Part shown: in pieces, positions 1 through 8,472 of the stretch
How positions within the stretch are numbered: the first letter of the stretch is position 1
Layout: every line of letters starts with the position of its first letter
Assembly: GCF_900292035.1 (NCBI RefSeq)
Contig: NZ_OMPO01000002.1
Span: 558,001-622,000, forward strand
Direction: 5' to 3'
Length of the DNA stretch: 64,000 nt
From: Blastococcus sp. Marseille-P5729
GTDB lineage: Bacteria; Actinomycetota; Actinomycetes; Mycobacteriales; Antricoccaceae
The notes under the pieces: model-generated
Told to the model about the DNA's origin: nothing
Database searches by the model: none
The model's input: the letters and a program-made list of their open reading frames with translations, nothing else
Translations under genes and position numbers: made by a program

Positions 1-816
1 GATGACCGAGTGGAAACGCAGGATGTCGCGGCTCATCAGGTGGGTCGGCGGCCACACCTCGGCGAACTCGCCAGGATCGTCGTAGATCTGCGCCGCGCTG
101 CTGTAGTTCAGCAGCGCGTCGATCCAGACGTACAGCACCTGGGTCTCGTCCCACGGCACCTTGATGCCCCAGTCGAACGACGAGCGGCTGATCGACAGGT
201 CGTTCAGGCCGGACTTGACGTAGTTGATGATCTCGTTGCGGCTCGCGGTGGGCGCGATGAAGTCTGGAACCTCGTCGTACAAGGCGAGCAGCCGATCGCC
301 GAACTCGCTGAGCCGGAAGAAGTAGTTCTTCTCGGTGAAGTGCTCGGCAGGGCGCTCGTGCACCAGGCAGTTGCCCTCGGCGTCGAGGTCGTCGTCGGAC
401 TTGAACTCCTCACAGTCGACGCAGTAGTTGCCGGAGTACTCGCCCTCGTAGACGTGGCCCGCGTCGTACAGGCGCTGCCAGAACTCCTGGACCTGACGGA
501 CGTGGTCCTCGTCGGTGGTGCGGATGAACCGGTCGTACTCGATGTCGAGCAGCCTCCAGGCGGGCTTCCACTCGGACTCGACCAGGCCGTCCACGAACTC
601 CTGCGGCGACTTGCCGTTCTTCTCCGCAGTGCGCATCACCTTCTGGCCGTGCTCGTCGGTCCCGGTGAGGAAGTACACGTTCTCACCGCGGTGCCGGTGC
701 CAACGGGCGAGCACGTCGGCCGCCGTCGTTGTGTACGAGCTTCCGATGTGCGGAGCAGCGGTCACGTAATAGATGGGCGTCGTGATGAAGAAGGACGTCG
801 CCGAGGTTTCAGGCAT
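1..816 (-). CDS. metG: methionyl-tRNA synthetase, N-terminal part (runs off window)
   Basis: Cytosolic class I synthetase that charges tRNA-Met. The 272 codons visible run from the ATG at 816 to the left edge, so the C-terminal half with the KMSKS loop is outside. The N-terminal Rossmann core is clear: FITTPIYYV at residues 10-18, the HIGH-type motif HIGS at 23-26, the TGTDEHG motif soon after, and a zinc knuckle (CVDC, then a further Cys about 20 residues on). The start is supported by a -10 box (TAACCT) seven bases upstream, implying a leaderless transcript. The order metG - rsmI - pmt matches the arrangement known in mycobacteria. Identification is secure; nothing is odd apart from the truncation by the window. 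Confidence 0.97.
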   Translation of the reverse strand, partial: MPETSATSFFITTPIYYVTAAPHIGSSYTTTAADVLARWHRHRGENVYFLTGTDEHGQKVMRTAEKNGKSPQEFVDGLVESEWKPAWRLLDIEYDRFIRTTDEDHVRQVQEFWQRLYDAGHVYEGEYSGNYCVDCEEFKSDDDLDAEGNCLVHERPAEHFTEKNYFFRLSEFGDRLLALYDEVPDFIAPTASRNEIINYVKSGLNDLSISRSSFDWGIKVPWDETQVLYVWIDALLNYSSAAQIYDDPGEFAEVWPPTHLMSRDILRFHSVI

Positions 817-823
817 GCTGTCT

Positions 824-829
824 AGGTTA
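824..829 (-). promoter_or_regulatory. -10 box of metG (leaderless)
   Basis: TAACCT on the minus strand, with seven bases between it and the metG ATG at 816. That places the transcription start at or next to the start codon. There is no Shine-Dalgarno-like sequence, which fits leaderless expression. Confidence 0.5.
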
Positions 830-939
830 GTGCCGGGGGGGGGGAGCGGATGGACCATGGTGCGCAACACGACCGGAGGCGCGGGTAACCCGGCTGCATC
901 ACCGGCGGGGAGTCCGCGACCGCGCTGACCGGGGATTCG

Positions 940-1818
940 CTAGCGCCGGGGGTAGGCGTCAAAGACGGTGCGCTTCGGGGTTCCGGGGGCGGCCGCGACG
1001 AGCGCCACGGCGTCCTTCTTGCTCGAGCCTGAGGCGACCTCCTGCTCCACGAGGCGGACGAGCTCGTCGGCGTCCAGCTCACTCGCTGGCTCGGCGCCCG
1101 CGATGACGAGGGTGATCTCGCCGCGGACGCCGTCTCGCGACCACTCGACGAGCTCCCCGAGGGTGCCGCGGCGCACCTCCTCGTAGGTCTTGGTCAGCTC
1201 GCGGCAGACGGCCGCGCGGCGGTCCGCGCCGAAGGCCTCGACGCACGCCTCCAGCATCGCGGTGACCCGGTGCGGCGCCTCGAGCAGGACCATCGTGCGG
1301 CGCTCGTTGGCCAGCTCGGCGAGCAGCCGGGCCCGCTCGCCGGGTTTGCGCGGCGCGAACCCTTCGAAGCAGAACCGGTCGCTCGGCAGACCGGATAACG
1401 CCAGGGCGACGGTCACGGCCGACGGCCCCGGTAGGCAGGTGACGGGCAGTCCGGCGTTCACAGCCGCCTCGACGACGCGGTAGCCGGGGTCGGAGACAGA
1501 CGGCATGCCGGCGTCCGTCACCACGAGGACCGACTGTCCGGCCCGCAGCGCCTCGACGAGCTCCGGCGCTCGCTGCGCCTCGACCTGGTCGTAGTAGGAC
1601 AGGACGCGGCCGGCGATCCGAACGTCGAGGTCGGCGGCGAGTCGCCGCACCCGCCTGGTGTCCTCGGCCGCGACGACGTCCGCGGTGGCCAGGGCGGTGC
1701 GCAGCCGGTCGGTGGCATCACCCCTGTTGCCCAACGGCGTCCCCGCGAGCACGAGGGTGCCCGGCGGGACCGCCCAGCGGGCACTGGTCTCGGGCGTGCG
1801 GTCGTCCTGCTCGGTCAC
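940..1818 (-). CDS. rsmI: 16S rRNA (cytidine-2'-O)-methyltransferase RsmI
   Basis: Methylates the ribose 2'-O of C1402 in 16S rRNA using SAM. The 292-residue product has the tetrapyrrole-methylase fold signatures: GTPLGNRGDAT near residues 26-36, AAEDTRR near 54, a DAGMPSVSDPG loop near 103-113 and a GPSA loop further on, ending in an ITLVIAG segment and a C-terminal helix. The open frame extends much further upstream, but the GTG at 1818 is chosen because homologues start there, because extension would cross the pmt gene, and because a TAGGCT -10 box lies exactly seven bases upstream. It is divergent from pmt with only 24 bp between the two start codons. Confidence 0.95.
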   Translation of the reverse strand: MTEQDDRTPETSARWAVPPGTLVLAGTPLGNRGDATDRLRTALATADVVAAEDTRRVRRLAADLDVRIAGRVLSYYDQVEAQRAPELVEALRAGQSVLVVTDAGMPSVSDPGYRVVEAAVNAGLPVTCLPGPSAVTVALALSGLPSDRFCFEGFAPRKPGERARLLAELANERRTMVLLEAPHRVTAMLEACVEAFGADRRAAVCRELTKTYEEVRRGTLGELVEWSRDGVRGEITLVIAGAEPASELDADELVRLVEQEVASGSSKKDAVALVAAAPGTPKRTVFDAYPRR

Positions 1819-1825
1819 GCCGGTC

Positions 1826-1831
1826 AGCCTA
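1826..1831 (-). promoter_or_regulatory. -10 box of rsmI (leaderless)
   Basis: TAGGCT on the minus strand, seven bases before the rsmI GTG. It shares two base pairs (1830-1831) with the oppositely directed pmt -10 box. Confidence 0.55.
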
Positions 1832-1835
1832 CGAT
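1830..1835 (+). promoter_or_regulatory. -10 box of pmt (leaderless)
   Basis: TACGAT on the plus strand, seven bases before the pmt GTG at 1843. It overlaps the rsmI -10 box on the other strand, so the two polymerases should compete for the same site. Confidence 0.55.
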
Positions 1836-1842
1836 CTACTGC

Positions 1843-3393
1843 GTGACTACCGACGTGCGGACGACCGAGCCGGAGGAAGCGGCCTTCGCGACCGAGCCGT
1901 CGCCGCCGGCGTACGCCGAGGACGTCGACCGCGAGTACCGGGCGCTGGTCGCCCGCCGGCTGTTCCCGCCGATGCCGAAGGACCGGCTCGCGGCATGGCT
2001 GGGGACGCTGCTGATCGTGGCGGCCGCCGCCGTCGTCCGGCTGATGAACATCGGGTTCCCGAGCCGGCTGGCCTTCGACGAGGCGTACTACGTGCCCGAG
2101 GCCGACCAGATGCTGCGCTACGGCTTCGAGGAGAACCGGGCGTACTACTTCATCGTCCACCCGCCGTTCGGCAAGTGGAACATCGCACTCGGTCAATGGC
2201 TGTTCGGCTACTCCCCGCTCGGCTGGCGATTCGCCAGCGTGCTGGCCGGAGTGGTCGCCATAGCGCTGCTGTCCTTCGTGGTGCGGCGGTTGACCCGCTC
2301 GACCTTCCTGGGGCTGGCCGCGGCGTTGATGCTGGCCTGTGACGGGTTGGCCTTCGCGCTCAGCCGGACCGGCATCCTCGACATCTTCCTGCAGGTGTGG
2401 GTGCTGGCCGGCTTCACCTGTCTCGTGCTCGACCGGGACCGGTTCCGCCGTCAGCTCGCGGACGCGTACGTCGAGGACGAGATGCACGGGCCGCTGGGGC
2501 CGCGGGTGGGCTTCCGTTGGTGGCGGCTGGCCGCCGGCGTCTGCTTCGGCCTGGCGGCCTCGGTCAAGTGGAGCGGCGCCTACTTCCTCGCCCTGTTCGC
2601 GATCCTGAGCGTCTGGTGGGACGTCGGAGCGTACCGGCTGATCGGCTTACGGCGGCCGTATTGGGTCGGCGTACGCCGCTCCTTGCCGTTCGCGTTCTGG
2701 GATCTGGCGATCGTGCCCGTCCTGGCCTACATGCTGAGCTGGATCGGCTGGTTCGCTGGTGAAAGCTCACAGGGTCGGCACTGGGCCGAGGGACGCGAGA
2801 CGGCCTTCCCGTTCATTCCCGAGGCGATCCGTTCCTGGTGGCACATGCAGGGCGAGTGGCTGAAGTTCCACAACGGCCTGGACAGCCCGCACCCCTGGCA
2901 GTCGGAGCCCTGGTCGTGGCTGTTCGGAGGCCGCCCGGTGCTCATGATCAACGACCACCTGACCGGCGGTGAGGTGGAGACCTGGCGCACGATCACGATG
3001 ATCGGCAACCCCGCGCTCTGGTGGCTGTTCGTGATCGCCGCCGTGTGGTGCGTGTGGCGGCTGGTGACCCGCCGCGACTGGGTCGCCGGCACGGTGATCG
3101 CCGGGATCGTGGCCGGCTGGGCGCTGTGGCTGATCAACGCCGAGCGCACGATGTTCCTGTTCTACATGGCACCCGTGGTGCCGTTCTTCCTCATCGGGAT
3201 CACCCTGGGTCTGCAGGACGTGCTCGGCAAGCCCAGTGACTCCCTCCTGCGGCGCCGGCTGGGCGCGGCGGCCGTGGCGAGCTACCTGGCGGTCGTGGTC
3301 GTGCTGTTCGTGTTTTTCCTGCCGGTGCTCAACGGCACCGAGCTGACCGGGCCCGAGCGCGCCGCCCGGATGTGGCTGACCACCTGGGGCTGA
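1843..3393 (+). CDS. dolichyl-phosphate-mannose--protein mannosyltransferase (PMT family)
   Basis: Polytopic membrane glycosyltransferase of GT39 type. It transfers mannose from polyprenyl-phosphate-mannose to Ser/Thr of secreted proteins on the outer face of the membrane (family knowledge; the mycobacterial counterpart is Rv1002c). The 516 aa have about ten hydrophobic segments. The first extracytoplasmic loop carries the conserved FDEAYYVPEA motif with the catalytic Asp-Glu pair near residues 78-80, and a VHPPFGKW stretch follows near 106. A conserved C-terminal region with W and NAERTMFLFY is also present. The GTG start follows a leaderless -10 box and faces rsmI, as in mycobacteria. I see no frameshift or truncation. 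Confidence 0.93.
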   Translation: MTTDVRTTEPEEAAFATEPSPPAYAEDVDREYRALVARRLFPPMPKDRLAAWLGTLLIVAAAAVVRLMNIGFPSRLAFDEAYYVPEADQMLRYGFEENRAYYFIVHPPFGKWNIALGQWLFGYSPLGWRFASVLAGVVAIALLSFVVRRLTRSTFLGLAAALMLACDGLAFALSRTGILDIFLQVWVLAGFTCLVLDRDRFRRQLADAYVEDEMHGPLGPRVGFRWWRLAAGVCFGLAASVKWSGAYFLALFAILSVWWDVGAYRLIGLRRPYWVGVRRSLPFAFWDLAIVPVLAYMLSWIGWFAGESSQGRHWAEGRETAFPFIPEAIRSWWHMQGEWLKFHNGLDSPHPWQSEPWSWLFGGRPVLMINDHLTGGEVETWRTITMIGNPALWWLFVIAAVWCVWRLVTRRDWVAGTVIAGIVAGWALWLINAERTMFLFYMAPVVPFFLIGITLGLQDVLGKPSDSLLRRRLGAAAVASYLAVVVVLFVFFLPVLNGTELTGPERAARMWLTTWG

Positions 3394-3410
3394 CCACCTG
3401 CGGTGGGTTA
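3394..3410. repeat. short dyad with repeat copy elsewhere (CCACC-tgc-GGTGG)
   Basis: A 5-bp stem hairpin lies immediately after the pmt stop. The string CACCTGCGGTGGGTTA recurs just after the crotonase stop at 35038-35053, and GCGGTGGGTT recurs near 36385 after dinB. It is possibly a weak terminator or part of a dispersed 3'-end repeat. Confidence 0.4.
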
Positions 3411-3436
3411 CGAGCGCGCCCGGCCGGCTCTCGAAG

Positions 3437-4003
3437 CTAGTCGTCGGGACTCCCGGGCCCCCAGGACGGCGTGTCCTGCAGGGTTGTCCAGTGCTGGCGG
3501 CGCGCCTCGTACATCGCGATGGACGCCGCGGTCGCGACGTTCAGCGAGCCCACGCGTCCCACCTGCGGCAGGAACCCGACCGCGTCGCTGGCAGCGAGCG
3601 CGGCCGCCGTCACGCCCCGGTCCTCGTGCCCGAGCAGGAGCGCGACCGGACGCCGTAGGTCGAGCTGGTGCATCGGCGTCGACTCGTCGGCGAGCTCGAC
3701 GGCCACCACGTGGTAGCCGTCAGCCTGTGCCGCGGCGATGGCGGACGGTCCGTCGTCGTGCATGCTCCACCTCAGGTAGCGGTCAGTACCGAGCGCGGTC
3801 TTCTGCGTCTTGGCCGATCGGGGTGAGGCGGTCTCGCCCGCGAGATACAGGTGGGTGACGCCGAGCGCGGCGGCGGTCCGCACGATGGCGCCGACGTTCC
3901 ATGGCGAGGCCACCGACTCGAGGACCAGCGCGAGCTCGGGTGGCCCGGTGCGCTTCCAGCTGCGGTGCAGCCGTTTCAGGTCCGTTCCGCGCAGCTGGCT
4001 CAC
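3437..4003 (-). CDS. SpoU/TrmH-family RNA 2'-O-methyltransferase
   Basis: SAM-dependent RNA ribose methyltransferase of the trefoil-knot SPOUT class, 188 aa. It lacks an N-terminal substrate-binding extension and so resembles TrmL/TrmH-like minimal enzymes. Motif 1 (VLESVASPWNVGAIVRTAAALG, positions about 27-48) contains the catalytic Asn/Arg. Motif 2 (LLLGHEDRGV) and motif 3 (GSLNVATAASIAMYE) are intact. The GTG start overlaps the stop of the upstream methyltransferase gene by four bases, so the two are translationally coupled. The exact RNA target (tRNA wobble position or rRNA) cannot be read from sequence. Confidence 0.9.
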   Translation of the reverse strand: MSQLRGTDLKRLHRSWKRTGPPELALVLESVASPWNVGAIVRTAAALGVTHLYLAGETASPRSAKTQKTALGTDRYLRWSMHDDGPSAIAAAQADGYHVVAVELADESTPMHQLDLRRPVALLLGHEDRGVTAAALAASDAVGFLPQVGRVGSLNVATAASIAMYEARRQHWTTLQDTPSWGPGSPDD

Positions 4004-4611
4004 TGCTCACCACCCCCCACCTCGAGGACTCGATAGCTCTTGCGTGACGACCGTCGCTGCACCGAGAACCCTTGGCTGGCAAGCCATCTGGCCAGAGAGT
4101 CGGCGCCGAGATGCTTGCCGACGACGAGATGGGCGACGCCGCCGTCCTCCAGCCGGTGCAGCCAGTGCAGCAGCAGCCGCTGCATCGCCGCCTTCCCGAT
4201 CCGCACCGGCGGGTTGGAGTAGATGGCCCGGAACCGGAGCTCCTCGGGCACCGCCTCGGGAGCATAGGTCGTGACGTTCCGCAGCCCGTTGCGCGTGGCG
4301 TTCGCATCGGTCAGCCCGCGGGCGCGCCCATTGACGTCGACCGCGATCACCTGCGCCGCCGGCGATCGCGCCGCGAGGGCGAGCGCGATCGGTCCGTAGC
4401 CGCAGCCGAGGTCGAGCAGTACGCCGTCCGTCGGCGGTGCCGGCGCGGACTCGAGCAGGATCCGGGTCGCGTCGTCCAGCCGCCCATGACTGAACACCCC
4501 TGCGTCGCTGGACAGCGTCAAGGCCAGGCCCGGCAGCAGGACGTCGACGTCCTTCGGGTCGCTGGGGGCCTGCGGCGTGTCGCTGAAGTAGTGGTCGCCG
4601 CCCGGTCGCAT
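4000..4611 (-). CDS. class I SAM-dependent methyltransferase, RsmC/RlmG-like small domain
   Basis: 203-aa methyltransferase. It opens with a DHYFSDTPQ segment, followed by VLLPGLALTLSSDAGVFSHG, typical of the MTS/RsmC family. The SAM-binding motif I (LLDLGCGYGPIALALAA) lies near residues 66-82, and the catalytic NPP tetrad-like motif (YSNPPVRIG) lies near 135. Enzymes of this type methylate guanine N2 in rRNA or modify tRNA; a tRNA/rRNA role fits the coupling to the SpoU gene. The start at 4611 is preceded by TACGAT with a six-base gap (leaderless). The single-domain length is shorter than E. coli RsmC, which carries a pseudo-methyltransferase duplication. Confidence 0.88.
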   Translation of the reverse strand: MRPGGDHYFSDTPQAPSDPKDVDVLLPGLALTLSSDAGVFSHGRLDDATRILLESAPAPPTDGVLLDLGCGYGPIALALAARSPAAQVIAVDVNGRARGLTDANATRNGLRNVTTYAPEAVPEELRFRAIYSNPPVRIGKAAMQRLLLHWLHRLEDGGVAHLVVGKHLGADSLARWLASQGFSVQRRSSRKSYRVLEVGGGEQ

Positions 4612-4617
4612 CGCTCC

Positions 4618-4623
4618 ATCGTA
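4618..4623 (-). promoter_or_regulatory. -10 box of the methyltransferase operon (leaderless)
   Basis: TACGAT on the minus strand, six bases before the ATG at 4611, in the 35-bp gap after the lipoprotein gene. Confidence 0.5.
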
Positions 4624-4646
4624 GGCGAGCCGGCTGCGGCCGCGAC

Positions 4647-5789
4647 TCAGTCCGGCAGCTCGATCTCCAGGAAGAACGGCCGGTAGAGCGCGGGGTCGGC
4701 GAGCACGATCGACAGATCGTCGGAGTTGCGAGAGATCGACACGACGACCGAGTCGGGCTTGGCCAGCAGGTCGGGGTGCGCAATCGGCATGTAGACCCAC
4801 AGGTGCTTGTCGGGCTGGGAGGGGATGTAGGCCAGCGGATCGCTGGCGACGAACGGTCCCTGCGGCTGATCGCCCACCCAGGCGATCAGGTCCTCGCCCA
4901 GCGCCTCGTCCCGCTTGCTGATCAGGTAGGTCTTGCCGTCGCGGAAGACCACCGAGAAGGTCTGTGACACCCCGCCCACCGGCTGCACCAGGACCGCGGC
5001 CTGGGCCGGGTCGGGCTGCCACTCGACGCCGTTCCAGTAGGTCCACTTCTGCTGGTGCGGGACGTCGGCGACGGGCGCCCGGGCGACCTGCACGCCGTAC
5101 CCGAAGCTCGAGCCGTCGGCAGGCTTGAAGGTCCCGTAGAGGTAGACGAAGCCGTCGGGGCCGATCGCGGACGCCGCACCCCACGTCGGGTTCGCAGGCG
5201 AGGGATTGTCCGGACCGAGGTCGGTGACCTCGATCAGCTCCGGCAGCTCGCCGGGTTCGACCCGGAACACCGCGATCGCGGGACCAAGCGTCTGGAAGCT
5301 CCATGCGTTGCCGGATCCGGTGACCCGTTGCGCCATGACGCCGACGAGGTCGAAGCCCTTCTGCGGTACGACGGCGATCGACATCGGCCAGTAGCCGACC
5401 GTCGCGTCGCGGTCCGGGATCACTGCGCCGCCGTCGGGCGGCACCACCGGGCGCAGGCACCCGGGCTCGAACATCAGCATCGAGTTGCGCACCATCCGGT
5501 CACCGCCGACCTCGGCGCCGCGGACCGTGTCGCCGAAGACCCAGATCGACCGCCCGTCGGACAGTGGCACGCTCGCGCCCACGTCGGCGCCGAGGAAGTA
5601 CGGCGACGCCTTCGTCGTGGCGATCTGGGTGTTGAGCTGGTCGATCGAGCCGACGGGGTCGAAGGGCACACACTGCACCACCGGACCGATCGGCTCCGTG
5701 GTGTCGTCGATGCTCGTACACCCCGAGACCAGCGTGGCGAGGACGCAGGCGGCAGCCCACACCCGACCCCTGGGCCGCAGGCGCACCAC
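4647..5789 (-). CDS. secreted lipoprotein with DUF4185/beta-propeller-like domain
   Basis: 380-aa predicted lipoprotein. It has a basic N-terminus, a hydrophobic stretch and a lipobox LVSGC with Cys near residue 24, so the mature protein should be anchored on the outer face of the membrane. The remainder resembles the five-bladed-propeller-like DUF4185 family found in actinobacterial cell-wall proteins (repeated GDT, WVFGDTVRG, YLYGTF and ISKRDE patches). No catalytic assignment is possible. The GTG start directly abuts the TGA of the diacylglycerol kinase gene, so it is the last gene of a three-gene operon after the FAD oxidase and the lipid kinase. Function is unknown; a glycan- or lipid-related role is only suggested by its neighbours. 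Confidence 0.8.
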   Translation of the reverse strand: MVRLRPRGRVWAAACVLATLVSGCTSIDDTTEPIGPVVQCVPFDPVGSIDQLNTQIATTKASPYFLGADVGASVPLSDGRSIWVFGDTVRGAEVGGDRMVRNSMLMFEPGCLRPVVPPDGGAVIPDRDATVGYWPMSIAVVPQKGFDLVGVMAQRVTGSGNAWSFQTLGPAIAVFRVEPGELPELIEVTDLGPDNPSPANPTWGAASAIGPDGFVYLYGTFKPADGSSFGYGVQVARAPVADVPHQQKWTYWNGVEWQPDPAQAAVLVQPVGGVSQTFSVVFRDGKTYLISKRDEALGEDLIAWVGDQPQGPFVASDPLAYIPSQPDKHLWVYMPIAHPDLLAKPDSVVVSISRNSDDLSIVLADPALYRPFFLEIELPD

Positions 5790-6695
5790 TCAGCGAGCCT
5801 TGCGCGGGTGCGGGACGATGAGGCGGACGGCGCCGGGCAGCACCCCGACCTCCAGCGGTACGTCGGCGATCCGGTCGCCGTCGGCGAACATCGCCATCCG
5901 TCGCCGGTGCGCGCGGTTCCCGCCGTCGATCGACTCGATGCGTACGGTGCGTACCCGCTCGGTGCGTACCCGCGGGTTGTCGACGTGGGTGCCGTCGAAC
6001 ACCGACGGCAGGGACCGCAGGAACTCGAGCTTGCTGCCGTCCGCGATCGTGACGAGATCGAGCAGGCCGTCATCCACCTCGGCGTCCGGGCAGATCCTCA
6101 TGCCGCCGCCGTAGCGACCGGTGTTGCCGACGACGACCGACCAGCCGTGGACCTCGCGCGGCTGGCCGTCGACGACGAGGCCGAAGGTGACAGGTTTCCA
6201 CCGCGCGAGCGCCCGCAGCGCGCCCGCCGCGTAGACGACCTGGCCGCGCAGCCGGGAGGAGTTGGCGTTGTCGTTGGCGATCGAGTCGAACCCGATCGTG
6301 GCCACGCCGAGGAACACGCGTCCGTCGACGGCGCCGGCGTCGACCCGCCGCTCGACGTAGGTGGGGATGGCCAGCACCGCCTTCGGCAGGTCCAGGTGGA
6401 CGCCGAAGTACCGGCACAGGTCGTTGCCCCGGCCGCCGGGCAGCGGGATCAGCGCCGCGCCGCTGCGGACGGCTCCGCGGGCAGCCTCGGCGATCGTTCC
6501 GTCGCCACCCACCACCGCGACTCGATCCTGCTCTGAGAGGCCACCGACGTAGGTCTCGGCGTCACCGGGTGCGGTGGTCACGTGAGTGCGCACCTCGTGC
6601 CCCTGGGTACGCAGCATGCGCTCGACCAGGGCGCGGCGCTTCTCCCCGCCATGCCGGGACAGCGGGTTGACCAGCAGGTGCAGGGGGCTAGCCAC
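5790..6695 (-). CDS. diacylglycerol/lipid kinase, YegS/DagK family
   Basis: 301-aa lipid kinase that phosphorylates diacylglycerol or a related lipid using ATP. The family hallmarks are visible: LLVNPLSRHGG near the N-terminus, the nucleotide-binding GGDGTIAEAARG near residues 63-74, and LPGGRGNDLCR, the family GTgNDfAR motif, near 86-96. The C-terminal beta-sandwich domain has the usual DGLLDLV segment. The GTG at 6695 is preferred over upstream in-frame codons because homologues begin at the SPLHLLVNP strand and because it overlaps the oxidase stop by eight bases. In Mycobacterium, a similar kinase (Rv2252) sits beside an FAD oxidase (Rv2251) near glpD1, as here. Confidence 0.92.
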   Translation of the reverse strand: MASPLHLLVNPLSRHGGEKRRALVERMLRTQGHEVRTHVTTAPGDAETYVGGLSEQDRVAVVGGDGTIAEAARGAVRSGAALIPLPGGRGNDLCRYFGVHLDLPKAVLAIPTYVERRVDAGAVDGRVFLGVATIGFDSIANDNANSSRLRGQVVYAAGALRALARWKPVTFGLVVDGQPREVHGWSVVVGNTGRYGGGMRICPDAEVDDGLLDLVTIADGSKLEFLRSLPSVFDGTHVDNPRVRTERVRTVRIESIDGGNRAHRRRMAMFADGDRIADVPLEVGVLPGAVRLIVPHPRKAR

Positions 6696-8370
6696 GCGCG
6701 CCTCCCTCCATGAGCTTGCCGGGGTTGAGGATGCCGGCCGGGTCGAGCGTCGCCTTCGCGGCGCGCAGCACATCGAGCGCGAGCCCGCCGGTCTCGGTGA
6801 CCCAGCGGCCGGCGCGGGTGAGCTCGGCGGAGAGGTAGGGGGCATGGTCGGTGCCGACGGCGTGATGGTGGGTGATGGTCGCGCGGGTCGCCACGATCGC
6901 CTCGGACGCCGCCTTCTTCACCCGCTCCCACTGCGCGATTCCGTCCTCCTCGGCCTTCGCCAGGAAGGTGTAGTACAGCGACGCCCCGGTCTCGTAGACG
7001 TGCGAGATGTGGCACTGCACCGAGGCGTCCGGGCCGAGCGCTCCCTGGATCGCGGCCTGCACGGCGCGGTAGGTGGTCATCGACTCGCTCCAGGACTGCG
7101 CGGTCTCGAGCGTCTCGACGAGCATGCCGCGGCCCATGAGGTGATCGCGGAGGTAAGGCGCGTTGAAGCGGCCCTTCTCCCACGACCGCGCGGCCACCGG
7201 ACCGAGCCGGACGCCGCCGCGCCGGGTGAAGACGGACTCGCACCGGTGCTTGCCGAAGCCGGTGGACTCCTCGTCGCCCTCCCACAGGAAGATGCCGATG
7301 GCGGGGTTCGCCATGCCTCGCAGTGCGGCGTACCGCTGCACGAACGACGCCTTGGCGCCGCCGATCTGCGCGAGCGCGACACGCGTCTCCTCCTCGTCGG
7401 AGAGCCGGCAGACCGCGGGCATCTGCCCCGGTCCACACTCGTGCATGGCGTCCCGCAGCGCCTCACGGCCGATGTCGAACGACTCGAACAGCCAGGCGGC
7501 GTACCGCTTGTGGGCGGGCGCTCGGTGGATGCGCATGGTGACCTCGGTGATGATGCCGAGGGTTCCCTCGCTACCGATGACGAGGTCGATCAGCCGGGGC
7601 CCGGCAGCGGACGCCGGGGCCGAGCCGCCGAGGTCGAGGACGCCCTGCGGCGTGACGACGCGGACCCGCTCGACCAGCTCGTCGGAGCGTCCGTATCCGG
7701 TGGAGGCCTGGCCCGCGGAGCGGGTTGCTACATAGCCACCGATCGATGCTTGCTGGTGGCTCTGCGGATAGTGACCGAGAGTGAACCCGTGCGGCTGCAG
7801 AGCCGCCTCGAGCGCTGGGCCGCGCATGCCGGCACCGAAGGTCGCGCGGTGGTTCTCCGGCTCGATCGAGGTCATCTCGGCGAGGTGGCGGAGGTCGACG
7901 CTGATCACCGCGTCGTGCTCACCGGACAGCGGCTTGAGCCCACCGACGACGCTGGTGCCTCCGCCGTACGGGACGACGGCGATCCCACGCTCGACGCACG
8001 CCGCCAGGAGCGCCACCACCTCGGCCTCGTCGTGCGGGCACACGACGGCGTCCGGAGCCTCGGCGCAGTCGCCGGCGCGGCGGCGGTAGAGGTCGGGGTA
8101 GCTCTTGCCCCCGGAGTGCGCGGCGCGCTCCTCACGATCGGTGAGCACCTCGCAACCTGTGGCCCGCAAGGCCTGCAGAGCGTCGTCGGTGAGCCGAGGC
8201 TCGGGGATCCGCACATCGTCGAGACCGGCCGGCGGCTGCTCGTGCAGGCTCGCGCCGAACTCGTCGGCCAGCATCTGCGCCACGTGCTCCGGGACGCCGT
8301 GCGAGCGCGCGGGGTCACCCCAGCCCCACCAGACGGACGGCGGCACGACCTCGGTCAGGTTCTCGTTCAT
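6688..8370 (-). CDS. FAD-binding oxidase, alkyldihydroxyacetone-phosphate synthase-like
   Basis: 560-aa flavoprotein of the PCMH/VAO type. The FAD-binding half shows VVPYGGGTSVVGGL near residues 123-136, HYPQSHQQASIGGYVATRSAGQ further on, and LVIGSEGTLGIITEVTMRI, all as in alkyl-DHAP synthase and the mycobacterial Rv2251/Rv3107c group. The C-terminal half has the HHHAVGTDH motif with the histidine cluster of the ADPS active site. Alkyl-DHAP synthases exchange the acyl chain of acyl-DHAP for a fatty alcohol to start ether lipids; whether this one does so is an inference. A Shine-Dalgarno AGGAG precedes the ATG. First gene of an operon with the lipid kinase and lipoprotein, divergent from glpD. 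Confidence 0.88.
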   Translation of the reverse strand: MNENLTEVVPPSVWWGWGDPARSHGVPEHVAQMLADEFGASLHEQPPAGLDDVRIPEPRLTDDALQALRATGCEVLTDREERAAHSGGKSYPDLYRRRAGDCAEAPDAVVCPHDEAEVVALLAACVERGIAVVPYGGGTSVVGGLKPLSGEHDAVISVDLRHLAEMTSIEPENHRATFGAGMRGPALEAALQPHGFTLGHYPQSHQQASIGGYVATRSAGQASTGYGRSDELVERVRVVTPQGVLDLGGSAPASAAGPRLIDLVIGSEGTLGIITEVTMRIHRAPAHKRYAAWLFESFDIGREALRDAMHECGPGQMPAVCRLSDEEETRVALAQIGGAKASFVQRYAALRGMANPAIGIFLWEGDEESTGFGKHRCESVFTRRGGVRLGPVAARSWEKGRFNAPYLRDHLMGRGMLVETLETAQSWSESMTTYRAVQAAIQGALGPDASVQCHISHVYETGASLYYTFLAKAEEDGIAQWERVKKAASEAIVATRATITHHHAVGTDHAPYLSAELTRAGRWVTETGGLALDVLRAAKATLDPAGILNPGKLMEGGARG

Positions 8371-8472
8371 ATCGCTCCTGTCACTCGCGTCCTCAGTCTT
8401 GCATCCCGCACCACCGCGTACCTTGAGAAGCACCGACCGCCGTCGGAGATCCAACTTCCTTGGGAGAGCACC

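Noticed and set aside
1819-2487. Upstream extension of rsmI
   Set aside because: It would run antisense through pmt; homologues and the -10 box support the GTG at 1818.
6586-8472. Long plus-strand open frame upstream of glpD, giving a 1162-residue protein
   Set aside because: The upstream part is the antisense of the FAD oxidase and lipid kinase; glpD has its own start and ribosome-binding site at 8473.
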